Shown: piece by piece, positions 25,146 to 34,114 of the stretch
How positions within the stretch are numbered: position 1 is the stretch's first letter
How the letters are laid out: every line of letters starts with the position of its first letter
Source: Lysobacterales bacterium
GTDB taxonomy: Bacteria > Pseudomonadota > Gammaproteobacteria > Xanthomonadales > Xanthomonadaceae
Direction of reading: 5' to 3'
Assembly (NCBI GenBank): GCA_019510125.1
Contig: JAEKKX010000004.1
Span: forward strand, 248,001-312,000
DNA length: 64,000 nucleotides
Program-made: the position numbers and the translations under genes
The notes under the pieces: model-generated
Told to the model about the DNA's origin: nothing
Seen by the model: the letters and a program-made list of their open reading frames with translations, nothing else
Databases searched by the model: none

Positions 25146-27404
25146 ATGTCTCCCGCCACGCCCTCCCGCCATCGCCGCCTCCGCCTCGGCGTCCTCGCCG
25201 CCGCCGTCGGCCTGGCGCTCCCCGCCCTGGCCCAGGACGCCACCCCCGACGCTCCCGAGCTCGACGCGATCACCGTCACCGCCCAGCGCCGCGCCGAGAA
25301 CATCCAGGACGTGCCGGTGGCGATCACCACCATCGACCGCGAGAAGCTGGAGGTCCTGACCGCCAGCGGCGACGACATCCGCCTGCTGTCCGGCCGCCTG
25401 CCGAGCCTGAACATCGAGTCCTCGTTCGGCCGCGCCTTCCCGCGCTTCTACATCCGCGGGCTGGGCAACACCGACTTCGACCTCAACGCCTCGCAGCCGG
25501 TGTCGCTGGTGTACGACGGCGTGGTCCAGGAGAACCCGATCCTCAAGGGCTATCCGATGTTCGACCTCGACCAGATCGAGATGGACCGCGGCCCGCAGGG
25601 CACGCTGTTCGGCCGCAACACCCCGGCCGGCGTGATCAAGTTCGAATCGGCGCGCCCGGAAAGCACCTTCGGCGGCTACGGCCGCATCGGCTACGGCAGC
25701 CACGGCACGCTGAACGCCGAAGGCGTGGTCACCGGCCCGATCGGCGAGACCGTCTCCGGGCGCCTGTCGGTGCTGCACCAGCAGCGCGACGACTACGTCG
25801 ACAACACCTTCAACGGCCCCGGCGACGACCTCGAGGGCTACCGCGAGACCGCGGCGCGCGGGCAGTTGCTGTTCAAGCCCAGCGACACCTTCGAGGCGCT
25901 GCTCAACCTCCATACCCGCAAGCTCGACGGCACCGCGCGGCTGTTCCGCGCCGGCATTATCCGGCCGGGCAGCAACGACCTGATCTCCGGCTTCGACCGC
26001 GATCGCGTCTCGATCGACGGCCGCAACGAGCAGACGCTCGACCAGTTCGGCGGCAACCTGCGGATGCGCTGGGACCTCGGCCGGGTCAGCCTGCATTCGA
26101 TCACCGGCTACGAAAGCGTCGAGACCTACAGCCGCGGCGACATCGACGGCGGCTCGGTCTACGCCTTCCCGACCGGCGCCCTCGGCGTGGCCCTGTTCCC
26201 GTCCGAATCCGCCGACGGGCTGCCGCACCACAAGCAGTACAGCCAGGAATTCCGCGTCGAGTCGAAGGAGTGGGGCCGCTTCGACTGGCAGGCGGGCCTG
26301 TTCTGGTTCAACGAGAAGATCGACGTCGACAGCTTCAGCTACGACACCCTGAGCCCGGGCCGTCCGCAGAACGGCTACGCGCGCCAGACCCAGGACAACA
26401 CCGCGTGGGCGGTGTTCGCCTCGGGCGATTTCGACGCCACCGACCGCCTGAAGCTGCGCGCCGGCGTGCGCTACACCGACGACCGCAAGGACTTCACCGC
26501 CGAGCGCGTGGTCGGTCCGTTCGGCCCGCCGATCGCGCCGATCACCGTGCATCCCAGCGACAGCGACGTCAGTTGGGACGTCAGCGCGGTCTACAAGCTC
26601 AGCGACGCGGTCAACGTCTATGGCCGCGTGGCCAAGGGCTTCCGTGCGCCGAGCGTGCAGGGCCGGCTGATGTTCGCCGACGCCACGCTGCCCGCCGACG
26701 AGCTGGTGACGGTGGCCGACACCGAGACCGTGATCTCCTGGGAAGGCGGCGTGAAGGCCCAGCTCTGGGACAACCGCCTGCGCCTGGGCTTCGCGCTGTA
26801 CCGCTATGCCGTAGACAACCAGCAGTTGAGCGCGGTCGGCGGCAACGCCAACGTCGCCCGGCTGGTCAACGCCGACAAGACCATCGGCCAGGGCGCCGAG
26901 CTCGACCTGCAGGCCTGGCTCACCGACCACCTGTTCGTCACCCTCGGCGCCAGCTACAACGACACCGAAATCCAGGACCGCAACCTGGTCGTCTTCGGCT
27001 GCGGCGGCGGCTGCACCATGCGCGATCCGGCCGGCGCCGTGCCCGGCACCTACCGCATCGACGGCAATGCGCTGCCGCAGGCGCCGCGCAACGTCTACAA
27101 CCTCACCGCGCGCTACGGCCTGCCGGTCGGCAACGGCGGCGAGTTCTACGCCTACACCGACTGGGCCTACCGCAGCCAGGTCAACTTCTTCCTGTACGAG
27201 TCGACCGAATTCACCGGCGCCTCGCTGCTGGAAGGCGGCCTGCGCGTGGGCTATTCGTGGCGCAACGGCGACTACGACGTGGCGGTGTACGGCCGCAACA
27301 TCACCGACGAGACCGCGATCGTCGGCGGCATCGACTTCAACAACCTCACCGGCTTCCTCAACGAGCCGCGCACGGTCGGCGTGGAGTTCAAGGCCCGGTT
27401 CTGA
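25146..27404 (+). CDS. TonB-dependent outer-membrane receptor
   Basis: A 752-residue receptor with a signal peptide ending ALAQ at residue 30, a TonB box (DAITVTAQ, 40-47), and a plug domain (VPVAITTIDREKLE through IEMDRGPQGTLFGRNTPAG). The rest is a beta-barrel ending with an aromatic Phe (VEFKARF). The plug motif PQGTLFGRNTPAGVIKF and the late barrel resemble the large group of xanthomonad receptors for siderophores, vitamins or plant compounds. No cognate regulator or transporter is adjacent, so the ligand is unknown. The final codons lie in a tandem repeat. Confidence 0.93.
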   Translation: MSPATPSRHRRLRLGVLAAAVGLALPALAQDATPDAPELDAITVTAQRRAENIQDVPVAITTIDREKLEVLTASGDDIRLLSGRLPSLNIESSFGRAFPRFYIRGLGNTDFDLNASQPVSLVYDGVVQENPILKGYPMFDLDQIEMDRGPQGTLFGRNTPAGVIKFESARPESTFGGYGRIGYGSHGTLNAEGVVTGPIGETVSGRLSVLHQQRDDYVDNTFNGPGDDLEGYRETAARGQLLFKPSDTFEALLNLHTRKLDGTARLFRAGIIRPGSNDLISGFDRDRVSIDGRNEQTLDQFGGNLRMRWDLGRVSLHSITGYESVETYSRGDIDGGSVYAFPTGALGVALFPSESADGLPHHKQYSQEFRVESKEWGRFDWQAGLFWFNEKIDVDSFSYDTLSPGRPQNGYARQTQDNTAWAVFASGDFDATDRLKLRAGVRYTDDRKDFTAERVVGPFGPPIAPITVHPSDSDVSWDVSAVYKLSDAVNVYGRVAKGFRAPSVQGRLMFADATLPADELVTVADTETVISWEGGVKAQLWDNRLRLGFALYRYAVDNQQLSAVGGNANVARLVNADKTIGQGAELDLQAWLTDHLFVTLGASYNDTEIQDRNLVVFGCGGGCTMRDPAGAVPGTYRIDGNALPQAPRNVYNLTARYGLPVGNGGEFYAYTDWAYRSQVNFFLYESTEFTGASLLEGGLRVGYSWRNGDYDVAVYGRNITDETAIVGGIDFNNLTGFLNEPRTVGVEFKARF

Positions 27405-27460
27405 CGGGGCCCGCTCTGACGGAGCCGGTTCTGACGGAGCCCGTTCTGACGAGGCCCGGC
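27391..27460 (+). repeat. 15-bp tandem repeat across the receptor stop codon
   Basis: The hexamer CTGACG recurs at 27401, 27416, 27431 and 27446, exactly 15 bp apart, each preceded by a GCCCGGTT-like stretch. The first copy contains the last receptor codons and TGA; the later ones repeat them downstream. Copies differ by one to three bases. Confidence 0.8.
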
Positions 27461-27502
27461 GCCCGACGTCGGACGCGACGTCGATCGAGCGGCTGCAAGA
27501 CG

Positions 27503-27539
27503 GAACGCCGGACGGGAAACCGTCCGGCGTTCTTCGTTT
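27503..27539 (+). terminator. Rho-independent terminator of the receptor gene
   Basis: A 13-bp perfect stem (27503-27515 with 27520-27532) with a GAAA tetraloop, followed by TTCGTTT. It ends the receptor transcript about 100 nt after the stop. Confidence 0.8.
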
Positions 27540-27607
27540 GCGGCCTGCCGCGGCGGTCGCGCGCGAAGCGCCCCGCGGTCGCCTCCTGCTGCCGCAGGCT
27601 CCGGCGG

Positions 27608-28375
27608 TCAGCCGTGCGCGCCGGCGTTGGCGTTCACCGCGGCCTGCACGTAGGCGGCGAGGCCGTCGGCGCGATCGTCGTAGTGCGCGCGGAAACGGTC
27701 GTCGCCGGTGTACATGGCCGCGACCTGCGCGTGCATCGCGTGGCTGCAGGGATAGAACCAGCGCTCGATGTGTTCGCGGTGGCGCTCGGCCAGCGCCGTC
27801 GCGCGCGCGCCGTCGGCCGCGTCGCCCTGCTGCATCGCGGCGAGCCACTGGTCGGTGATCGCGTCGCTCTCGGCGCGGATCTTCGCCCAGTCGTCTTTCG
27901 TGTAGCGGGCGGTGCGCTTGCGGGAGATCTTCCAGGCGTCGGTGTCGCCCCAGCGGCGTTCGGCTTCCTGCGCGTATTCGCCGTTGCGGAACCGGTCGTG
28001 GCCTTCGAACAGGGTGTCGATGTTCATGGGTGTGCTCGCGTCGAGGGAATGGAGGGTCGCATCGATCGCGCCCAGGACCGCGTCCGCGTGCGCGCGCTGG
28101 CGTTCCAGCGTCGCGCGCTGGGCGAGGAGGGCCTCGCGCCGGCGTGCGACCGGCGCGTCCAGCAGTTCGCGTACCGCCTCCAGCCCGAAGCCCAATTCGC
28201 GCAGCACCAGCACCTGCTGCAGTCGGCGCAGGTCGTCTTCGCCGTAGAGGCGGTAGCCGGCGGCGCTGCGGCAGGTCGGCGACACCAGGCCGATCGCGTC
28301 GTAGTGGTGCAGGGCGCGGACGGTGAGGCCGGTGATGGCCGCGATCCGGCCGATGGTGCGTTCACGGGAGGACAT
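27608..28375 (-). CDS. MerR-family regulator with TipAS ligand-binding domain
   Basis: A 255-residue regulator. The N-terminal MerR winged helix (IGRIAAITGLTVRALHHYDAIGLVSP, about 8-33) is followed by a dimerisation helix and a C-terminal TipAS domain (EYAQEAERRWGDTDAW, then a bundle with MQQGDAADG, HREHIERWFYPCSHAMH and YTGDDRFRAHYD). TipAS domains bind bulky hydrophobic peptide antibiotics such as thiopeptides or albicidin and switch on resistance genes. No obvious transporter is adjacent; the neighbouring amidohydrolase is divergent. ATG 28375 begins the MerR domain directly. Confidence 0.88.
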   Translation of the reverse strand: MSSRERTIGRIAAITGLTVRALHHYDAIGLVSPTCRSAAGYRLYGEDDLRRLQQVLVLRELGFGLEAVRELLDAPVARRREALLAQRATLERQRAHADAVLGAIDATLHSLDASTPMNIDTLFEGHDRFRNGEYAQEAERRWGDTDAWKISRKRTARYTKDDWAKIRAESDAITDQWLAAMQQGDAADGARATALAERHREHIERWFYPCSHAMHAQVAAMYTGDDRFRAHYDDRADGLAAYVQAAVNANAGAHG

Positions 28376-28545
28376 GGCGGACGCGTTCCTGTCGTTTCGA
28401 TGCGGGAGGCATCCTGCTGCCTGACGTTGCGTCGGGGTCAAGCCCCGCGTCGGCCGGCGACCCCGGCACGGGCGACAGGGGGGTGAAACGGCTAGACTCG
28501 AACGCCTCCCCGTGCAAGCCAACCCCTTCCCGAAAGGAGAACGAC

Positions 28546-30591
28546 ATGCTGCGTCCCGCCCTCATCGGCCTGCTGCTGGCGTCGGCATGGTCGCCCTTGG
28601 CGGCGCGTGCCGCCGAAACGCTGCGATACACGGTGCTGGTCGACGGCGGCAAGCCGGCCGGCCACCAGGTGGTCCAGCGCGCCGACGACGGCAGCGTCCA
28701 CGTCGACTTCGTGTTCAAGGACAACGGCCGCGGACCGGAGTTGAAGGAAGACTACACCCTCGCCGCCGACGGCACCTTCGCGACCTATGCGGTCAAGGGC
28801 ACGTCCACGTTCGGCGCGCCGGTCGACGAAAGCTTCCGCGTCGAGAACGGCGTCGCGCACTGGAAATCGACCTCGGACGAAGGCGAGCAGCCGCTGTCCG
28901 ACGGCGCGGCCTACTGGTCGCTCGGCGGCACGCCGCAGAGCGGCGCGCAGGTGCTGTCCGCGCTGCTGGCGCGCGGCGACAACCGGCTGCCGCTGATCCC
29001 CGGCGGCGCGCTCAGCGCCCGCGCGGTCGCCGACGTCACCCTCGGCGGCGACCGCAAGGTCCGGCTGATGCGGGTGACCGGAGTCGGTTTCACCCCGCAG
29101 TTCGTGTGGATGACCGCCGATGCGCAGCCGCGCTTCTACGCGCTGATCGTGCCCGGCTACCTGCAAGTGCTGGAGGAAGGCCGCGAAGCCGATGGCGCCG
29201 TGCTCGAGGCGCGCCAGAAGCAGGCCGAGGACGACGCGCTGACCGAACTGCGCGACACGCTCGCGCATCCGCTGCGCGGCGCCACCCTGATCCGCAACGC
29301 CCGCGTCTTCGACAGCGAGACGGCGACCGTCGGGCCGGCGTCCGACCTGCTGATCGCGAACGGCCGGATCGTGTCGATCTCCGGCGCAGGCCAGGAAAAG
29401 GCCGCGGTCGAGCAGACCATCGACGCCGGCGGCCGGGTGCTGACCCCGGGCCTGTTCGACATGCACGGCCACATCAGCGCGTGGCAGGGCGGGCTGCATC
29501 TCGCCGCCGGCGTGACCACCGTCCGCGACATGGGCAACGACAACGCGACGTTGCAGCAACTGATCGCCGACGAGCGCGAGGGACGGGTGCTGTCGCCGTC
29601 GATCGTGCCGGCCGGCTTCATCGAGGGCGAGAGCCCGATGTCGGCGCGCAACGGTTTCGTGATCTCCGACCTCGACGGCGCGAAGAAGGCCATCGACTGG
29701 TACGCCAGCCACGGCTATCCGCAGATCAAGATCTACAACTCGTTCCCGAAGGACATCCTGCGCGACACCGTCGCCTACGCGCACAGCCGCGACCTGCGGG
29801 TGAGCGGGCACATCCCGGTGTACCTGCGCGCGCAGGACGCGCTCGACGCCGGCTACGACGAAATCCAGCACATCAACCAGGTGCTGCTGAACTTCCTGGT
29901 GAAGGACGACACCGACACCCGGACCCTCGAGCGCTTCTACCTGCCGGCGCGCGAGGTCGCGGGCATGGACTTCGACGCCAAACCGGTCCAGGACTTCATC
30001 GCCCGGCTGGCGCGCGACCAGATCGCGATCGATCCGACCCTGGCGACCTTCGACTTCATCCGCCAGCGCCCGGGCCAACTGTCGGAGGCCTACGCCGCGG
30101 TGGCCGACCATCTGCCGCCGGACGTGCGCCGCGGGCTGAAGACCGCGGAATTCGACATCCCCGACGACACCACCGCCGCGCGCTACCGCAAGTCCTACGA
30201 CAAGATGGTGGACTTCGTCGGCCGCATGTACCGCGCGGGCGTGCCGATCCTCGCCGGCACCGACGCGACCCCGGGCTTCGCCCTGCAGCGCGAACTCGCG
30301 CTGTACGTGCAGGCCGGCATGACCCCGTCGCAGGCGCTGCAGGTCGCCACCCTCAACGCCGCGAAGTACTCGCGCACGCTCAACGACCGCGGCACCGTCG
30401 CGGTCGGCAAGCGCGCCGACCTGGTGCTGTTCGACGGCGATCCGACCGTCGACATCGGCGATCTGCGACGGGTCGCGCTCGTCATCAAGAACGGCGAGGC
30501 CTACTATCCGGCGGAGATCGACCGCGCGCTCGGCATCGAGCCGTTCGCCGAGCCGGTCCGGGCCGTCCCCGCCGGGGACGCCGCGCCCTGA
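28546..30591 (+). CDS. Secreted amidohydrolase-family protein
   Basis: A 681-residue protein with a Sec signal (about 22 residues ending ARA). The first ~240 residues are a separate domain with no recognised motif. An amidohydrolase domain follows, with the metal site Asp305-His307-His309 in FDMHGH, then SGHIPVYLRAQDALDAGYDEIQHINQ and the late ILAGTDATPGFALQRELALYVQAGM and GKRADLVLFDGDP. A metal-dependent hydrolase acting on an amide or imide substrate in the periplasm is expected; such proteins are often imidazolonepropionase- or prolidase-like. A GAAAGGAG site precedes ATG 28546. Confidence 0.87.
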   Translation: MLRPALIGLLLASAWSPLAARAAETLRYTVLVDGGKPAGHQVVQRADDGSVHVDFVFKDNGRGPELKEDYTLAADGTFATYAVKGTSTFGAPVDESFRVENGVAHWKSTSDEGEQPLSDGAAYWSLGGTPQSGAQVLSALLARGDNRLPLIPGGALSARAVADVTLGGDRKVRLMRVTGVGFTPQFVWMTADAQPRFYALIVPGYLQVLEEGREADGAVLEARQKQAEDDALTELRDTLAHPLRGATLIRNARVFDSETATVGPASDLLIANGRIVSISGAGQEKAAVEQTIDAGGRVLTPGLFDMHGHISAWQGGLHLAAGVTTVRDMGNDNATLQQLIADEREGRVLSPSIVPAGFIEGESPMSARNGFVISDLDGAKKAIDWYASHGYPQIKIYNSFPKDILRDTVAYAHSRDLRVSGHIPVYLRAQDALDAGYDEIQHINQVLLNFLVKDDTDTRTLERFYLPAREVAGMDFDAKPVQDFIARLARDQIAIDPTLATFDFIRQRPGQLSEAYAAVADHLPPDVRRGLKTAEFDIPDDTTAARYRKSYDKMVDFVGRMYRAGVPILAGTDATPGFALQRELALYVQAGMTPSQALQVATLNAAKYSRTLNDRGTVAVGKRADLVLFDGDPTVDIGDLRRVALVIKNGEAYYPAEIDRALGIEPFAEPVRAVPAGDAAP

Positions 30592-30637
30592 TCCGGCCCC
30601 TCCGGACGATCCCCACCCCCACACCGGAGCGTTCACG

Positions 30638-31120
30638 ATGAAGACCGCCTACGACTTTTCCGCCGTCGACATCGACGGCCACGACCAGGCCCTGTCCGAC
30701 TATCGCGGCAAGGTGCTGCTGGTGGTCAACGTCGCCTCGAAGTGCGGCTTCACGCCGCAGTACGCGGGCCTGCAGAAGCTCTGGGAGACCTACCGCGACC
30801 GCGGCCTGGTGATCCTCGGCTTCCCGTGCGACCAGTTCGGGCACCAGGAGCCGGGCGACGAGGCCGAGATCCGCAATTTCTGCTCGCTGACCTACGACGT
30901 CGATTTCCCGATGTTCGCCAAGATCGACGTCAACGGCGGCAAGGCGCATCCGCTGTGGGCCTGGCTCAAGGAGCAGAAGAGCGGCCTGCTCGGGATCGGC
31001 GCGATCAAGTGGAACTTCAGCAAGTTCCTGATCGGCCGCGACGGCAAGGTCATCAAGCGCTACGCGCCGACCGATACCCCCGAATCGCTGGCCCGGGACA
31101 TCGAGGCCGCCCTGGGGTGA
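30638..31120 (+). CDS. Glutathione peroxidase family protein
   Basis: A 160-residue thioredoxin-fold peroxidase. The peroxidatic Cys36 is in ASKCGFTPQY, followed by GFPCDQFGHQEPG (conserved Gln and a second Cys) and IKWNFSKFLIGRDG (conserved Trp/Asn). It reduces hydrogen peroxide and organic hydroperoxides, in bacteria usually with thioredoxin as donor. It lacks selenocysteine. It starts 46 nt after the amidohydrolase gene, with the small gene below directly downstream. Confidence 0.94.
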   Translation: MKTAYDFSAVDIDGHDQALSDYRGKVLLVVNVASKCGFTPQYAGLQKLWETYRDRGLVILGFPCDQFGHQEPGDEAEIRNFCSLTYDVDFPMFAKIDVNGGKAHPLWAWLKEQKSGLLGIGAIKWNFSKFLIGRDGKVIKRYAPTDTPESLARDIEAALG

Positions 31121-31133
31121 CCGGCAGGACGCC

Positions 31134-31553
31134 ATGAGCGACGACCCCGCCGCCGGCACGCCCGTCCCGGACGCGCCCGGCTACGCACTGACGATCGCGA
31201 CCGACAGCAGCGCGCTGGTGGCGACGGTCACCGGGCGGATCGAGGCGGTCGAACCGCTGATCGAGATCTTCCTGCGCATCGGCGACGAGGCGAAGCGCAC
31301 CGGCCTGCGCCGGATCCTGGTGCTCGACCACACCCACGGCGTGGTGCCGGCGGAGACCCAACTGCGCAAGCTGTTCGATGCGGTGGAGGGCAGCGGGCTG
31401 GCACAGGTGCGGCTGGCCTATGTCGACGCCCGCGGCACTGCGGTCAGCCGGATGGAACTGGGCGAGATCCTGGGCCGCGAGCGCGGATACGACTGCCGGG
31501 TGTTCGACAACGCGTCGCGCGCCCGGATCTGGCTGCACTACGGCGAGGCCTGA
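31134..31553 (+). CDS. Small STAS/SpoIIAA-like protein, unknown
   Basis: A 139-residue soluble protein. The secondary-structure pattern (ALTIATDSSALVATVTG, then EIFLRIGDEAKRTGLRRILVLDHTHG, then a helix and VRLAYVDARG) resembles a small alpha/beta SpoIIAA/STAS-like fold, but I see no family-defining motif. It follows the glutathione peroxidase by 13 nt, suggesting a shared transcript. Its 3' end overlaps the convergent hydrolase gene by 16 nt. Confidence 0.6.
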   Translation: MSDDPAAGTPVPDAPGYALTIATDSSALVATVTGRIEAVEPLIEIFLRIGDEAKRTGLRRILVLDHTHGVVPAETQLRKLFDAVEGSGLAQVRLAYVDARGTAVSRMELGEILGRERGYDCRVFDNASRARIWLHYGEA

Positions 31554-32341
31554 GTCGCGTCGCCGGCAGCGTCGTTGCGGCCGGGGTCGCCGTGGCCCGC
31601 GTCGATGCGCCGCAGCAGCGCCTCGATCGCCGGGGTCCACACCTGCCAGCGATGGCCGCCGTCGCGCAGCAGCACGTGGCCGGCCGGCAGCGCCGGCGCG
31701 AACAGTTCGATCGCCGGGCGCAGCCGGTCCTCGCGGCCGTAGGCCAGCCAGACGCGTCCGGCCGCGGCCGGGTCGGCGGAGATCGCATGCAGGTGCCGCC
31801 ACAGATCGTACTGCCAGGCGTCGCGTTCGGGCAGGCCGGCGGTGTCGGGCGGGGTCCACCGCGACAGCCCGCCGGCCGCGGCGACCGAATCCGGGACCGC
31901 GCCCTCGCCGAGGTAGGGCGCGAGCAGGATCAGCCCGGCGGTGGCGCCCGGATGCAGGCGGTCGTACATCAGCGTGCCCATGCCGCCGAGCGAGGCGCCC
32001 GCCAGCCAGATCTCGCGATAGCCCGCGGCCTGCGCCGGCAGCATCACGTCGCGATGCAGGCGTTCCGGGGCGTCGCCGCGCCTGTAGTCGCCGAGCCGGA
32101 GTTCGGCGAAGGTCACGTCGGCATCGGGCCAGGCGCGCCGGATCGCATCGGCGACGCCGCTGCGCCGCAGCGCGGCGAGATCGTCGGCGCGTCCGGGCAG
32201 CACCACGACCAGCCGCTTCGAGGCCGCCTGCGACGCGGCCGGCAGATGCAGCGTCGGGATCGGCTGGTCCGCGCGCGTGCCCGGCAGGCAGCCGGCCAGC
32301 GGCAGGCACAGGGCGGCGATCAGGAGGAGGGCATGGCGCAT
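31538..32341 (-). CDS. Alpha/beta-hydrolase lipoprotein
   Basis: A 267-residue protein with a lipoprotein signal (hydrophobic run ending LAGC at about residue 18). The nucleophile elbow GASLGG carries the catalytic Ser, and a late DGGHRWQVW supplies the His, with YGREDRL before it as a likely Asp strand. The substrate is unknown; an esterase acting at the cell envelope is plausible. It is 108 nt downstream of fpr on the same strand. Confidence 0.78.
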   Translation of the reverse strand: MRHALLLIAALCLPLAGCLPGTRADQPIPTLHLPAASQAASKRLVVVLPGRADDLAALRRSGVADAIRRAWPDADVTFAELRLGDYRRGDAPERLHRDVMLPAQAAGYREIWLAGASLGGMGTLMYDRLHPGATAGLILLAPYLGEGAVPDSVAAAGGLSRWTPPDTAGLPERDAWQYDLWRHLHAISADPAAAGRVWLAYGREDRLRPAIELFAPALPAGHVLLRDGGHRWQVWTPAIEALLRRIDAGHGDPGRNDAAGDATQASP

Positions 32342-32450
32342 CGTCGGGCTTCCGCGGCAGGTGGCGTCCCGACGATACGCCCGACGCCGGCCGGCGGATG
32401 CAGCGGGCCTGCCGGTCGCGCGTGCGCCGGCCCGCGCCGGCGGGGCGTCC

Positions 32451-33260
32451 TCACTTCTCGACGAAGGCGCGCTCGAACACGTATTCGCCGGCGGTGCCGA
32501 TCCGCGGCGAGGCGTTGAAGCCGCGCCGGTCGAGGATCTCGCGGAAATCGGCCAGCATCTGCGGGCTGCCGCAGATCATCGCGCGATCGTGCGCCGGGTC
32601 CAGCGGCGGCAGGCCGAGGTCGGCGGCGATGCGCCCGCTGTCGAGCAGGTCGGTGATGCGCCCGCGCTGCGAGCGGCCGTGCCAGAAGAAGTCCTCGCGG
32701 CTGACCGCCGGGTAGTACAGCAGCTTGGCCCGGATTTCCTCGCCGAGGTATTCGTGGCACTGCAGGCCGCGGCTGATGTAGTCGCGGTAGGCGAGGTCCG
32801 GTTCGCCACGCACGCCGTGGCAGACGATCACCTTCTCGAAGCGCTCGTAGGTGGCCGGGTCCTTGATCACCGCCAGCCAGGGCGCGAGCCCGGTCCCGGT
32901 CGCCAGCAGGTAGAGGTTGCGGCCGGGATGGACGTCGGAAATCAGCAGCGTGCCGGTCGGCTTGCGGCCGATGAGCAGGGTGTCGCCGGGCTTGATGTGC
33001 TGCAGGCGCGAGGTCAACGGCCCGTCCTGCACCTTGATGCTGAAGAATTCGAGTTCTTCTTCCCAGTTCGCGCTGGCGATCGAATAGGCGCGCATCAGCG
33101 GCCGGGTCGAGCCGTCCGCCTGCGGCACTTCCAGCCCGATCATCACGAACTGGCCGTTGTCGAACCGGAAACCGTCTTCTCGGGTGGTGGTGAAGCTGAA
33201 ATAGGCGTCGGTCCAGTGGCGGACGTCCAGCACGGTTTCGGTGCCGTAGGGGGAGGCCAT
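32451..33260 (-). CDS. fpr: Ferredoxin--NADP reductase
   Basis: A 269-residue FAD enzyme that passes electrons between NADPH and ferredoxin or flavodoxin. The FAD-binding block RAYSIASANWEEELEF, the phosphate-binding LLIGRKPTGTLL, and the NADPH-binding LLATGTGLAPW, with the CGSPQML C-terminal motif and the final VEK, match bacterial class I Fpr proteins. In pseudomonads and enterics fpr is induced by oxidative or redox stress. The upstream ATTAGC palindrome may be its operator. Confidence 0.93.
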   Translation of the reverse strand: MASPYGTETVLDVRHWTDAYFSFTTTREDGFRFDNGQFVMIGLEVPQADGSTRPLMRAYSIASANWEEELEFFSIKVQDGPLTSRLQHIKPGDTLLIGRKPTGTLLISDVHPGRNLYLLATGTGLAPWLAVIKDPATYERFEKVIVCHGVRGEPDLAYRDYISRGLQCHEYLGEEIRAKLLYYPAVSREDFFWHGRSQRGRITDLLDSGRIAADLGLPPLDPAHDRAMICGSPQMLADFREILDRRGFNASPRIGTAGEYVFERAFVEK

Positions 33261-33277
33261 GCGTGGGGGTCTGAAGT

Positions 33278-33293
33278 ATTAGCTGGCGCTAAT
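33278..33293. promoter_or_regulatory. ATTAGC-N4-GCTAAT palindrome upstream of fpr
   Basis: A perfect 6-bp inverted repeat with 4-bp spacer (33278-33283 and 33288-33293) lies 18 nt upstream of the fpr ATG, in an AT-rich patch of GC-rich DNA. It has the T-N11-A shape of LysR-type sites and overlaps likely -10 sequence on the minus strand. In Pseudomonas, fpr is controlled by the LysR-type FinR; whether that holds here is inference. Confidence 0.5.
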
Positions 33294-33394
33294 TGTAGAC
33301 GAGCGCGTGGGCGCGGGGATTTGATTCGGCTCAGAAAGCCCGGCCCGGAGGGACATGCCCGATCGGCCATGTCCGCACCTGGCCGGCGGCCGGT

Positions 33395-33943
33395 CTACAG
33401 CGTCAACGTGTGGACGACCTGGGTGCGGTCGTCGGGATCGCCCGAGGTCACGAAGCCGAGGTGGTGCGCCAAATGCGCCATTTCCTGGTTCTCGGCGAAG
33501 TCCAGCGACACCATCGTGCGGATGCCGCGTTCGCGCGCGGCCTCGATCAGCCGCCGCATCAGTGCGGTGCCCAGGCCGTGGCCCTGCCAGTCGTCGAGCA
33601 CCGTCACCGCGATCTCGCACTGGCGCGGGTCGTTGCCGACCGCGTAGCGCGACACGCCCACGATGCGCGCGTCGCCGGCTTCGCCGTCGAGGGCGACGAA
33701 GGCCTCGTCGTTGACATGGTCGACATCGACCAGCCGCCGCACCAGCGCTTCGTCGGGCTCGCTGAACTGCTCCTGGAAACGGTAGCGGCGGGCGCGCGGC
33801 GACAGGGCGGCGATGAAGGTCCGCTCCGCGTCCGCGTCGCCGGGGTTCATCGGGCGGACCAGGACCTGGCGGCCGTCGGACAGGGTCTCCAGCGCGTAGG
33901 GCAGGAAGCCTTCGGCCGCGGGAAGGGGCGAGACGTCGTTCAT
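33395..33943 (-). CDS. GNAT-family N-acetyltransferase
   Basis: A 182-residue GNAT protein. The N-terminal GRQVLVRPMNPGDADAER and RRYRFQEQFSEP segments, the central VALDGEAGDARIVGVSRY, and the acetyl-CoA loop WQGHGLGTALM followed by RGIRTMVSLDFAENQEM define the fold. The layout resembles the acetyltransferase module fused to protein acetylation enzymes, but here it stands alone. The acceptor is unknown. It is encoded upstream of fpr on the same strand with a separate gap of 134 nt. Confidence 0.85.
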   Translation of the reverse strand: MNDVSPLPAAEGFLPYALETLSDGRQVLVRPMNPGDADAERTFIAALSPRARRYRFQEQFSEPDEALVRRLVDVDHVNDEAFVALDGEAGDARIVGVSRYAVGNDPRQCEIAVTVLDDWQGHGLGTALMRRLIEAARERGIRTMVSLDFAENQEMAHLAHHLGFVTSGDPDDRTQVVHTLTL

Positions 33944-34114
33944 GGCGAAGCTCCGGGGGAGGTGTGGCGATCATGCTGCGCTGCAGCACGAGCGGTTTTC
34001 CTGATCCGGATCAGATTGGCGCGGGGCTGCCGTGGCGCGCGACGAACGGTCCGGATGGACGCTCCGGGCGCGCCGGCGTTCCGCCCGCCCCGCGGTCGAT
34101 GGCCCTGCCTTCGC

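Noticed and set aside
22657-25359. Plus-strand 900-codon frame opposite the M3 peptidase
   Set aside because: A low-complexity Val/Gly/Arg translation antisense to a gene with an intact HEFGH site.
25056-27848. Long minus-strand open frame opposite the TonB-dependent receptor
   Set aside because: A shadow of the receptor's codon bias; no motif, no ribosome-binding site, and the receptor frame is unambiguous.
24818-28486. Very long plus-strand open frame across the M3 peptidase, receptor and regulator genes
   Set aside because: Long stop-free antisense or shifted frames are expected at about 70% GC; the translation is Arg/Pro/Ala-rich without any domain, while the frames reported here carry clear motifs.
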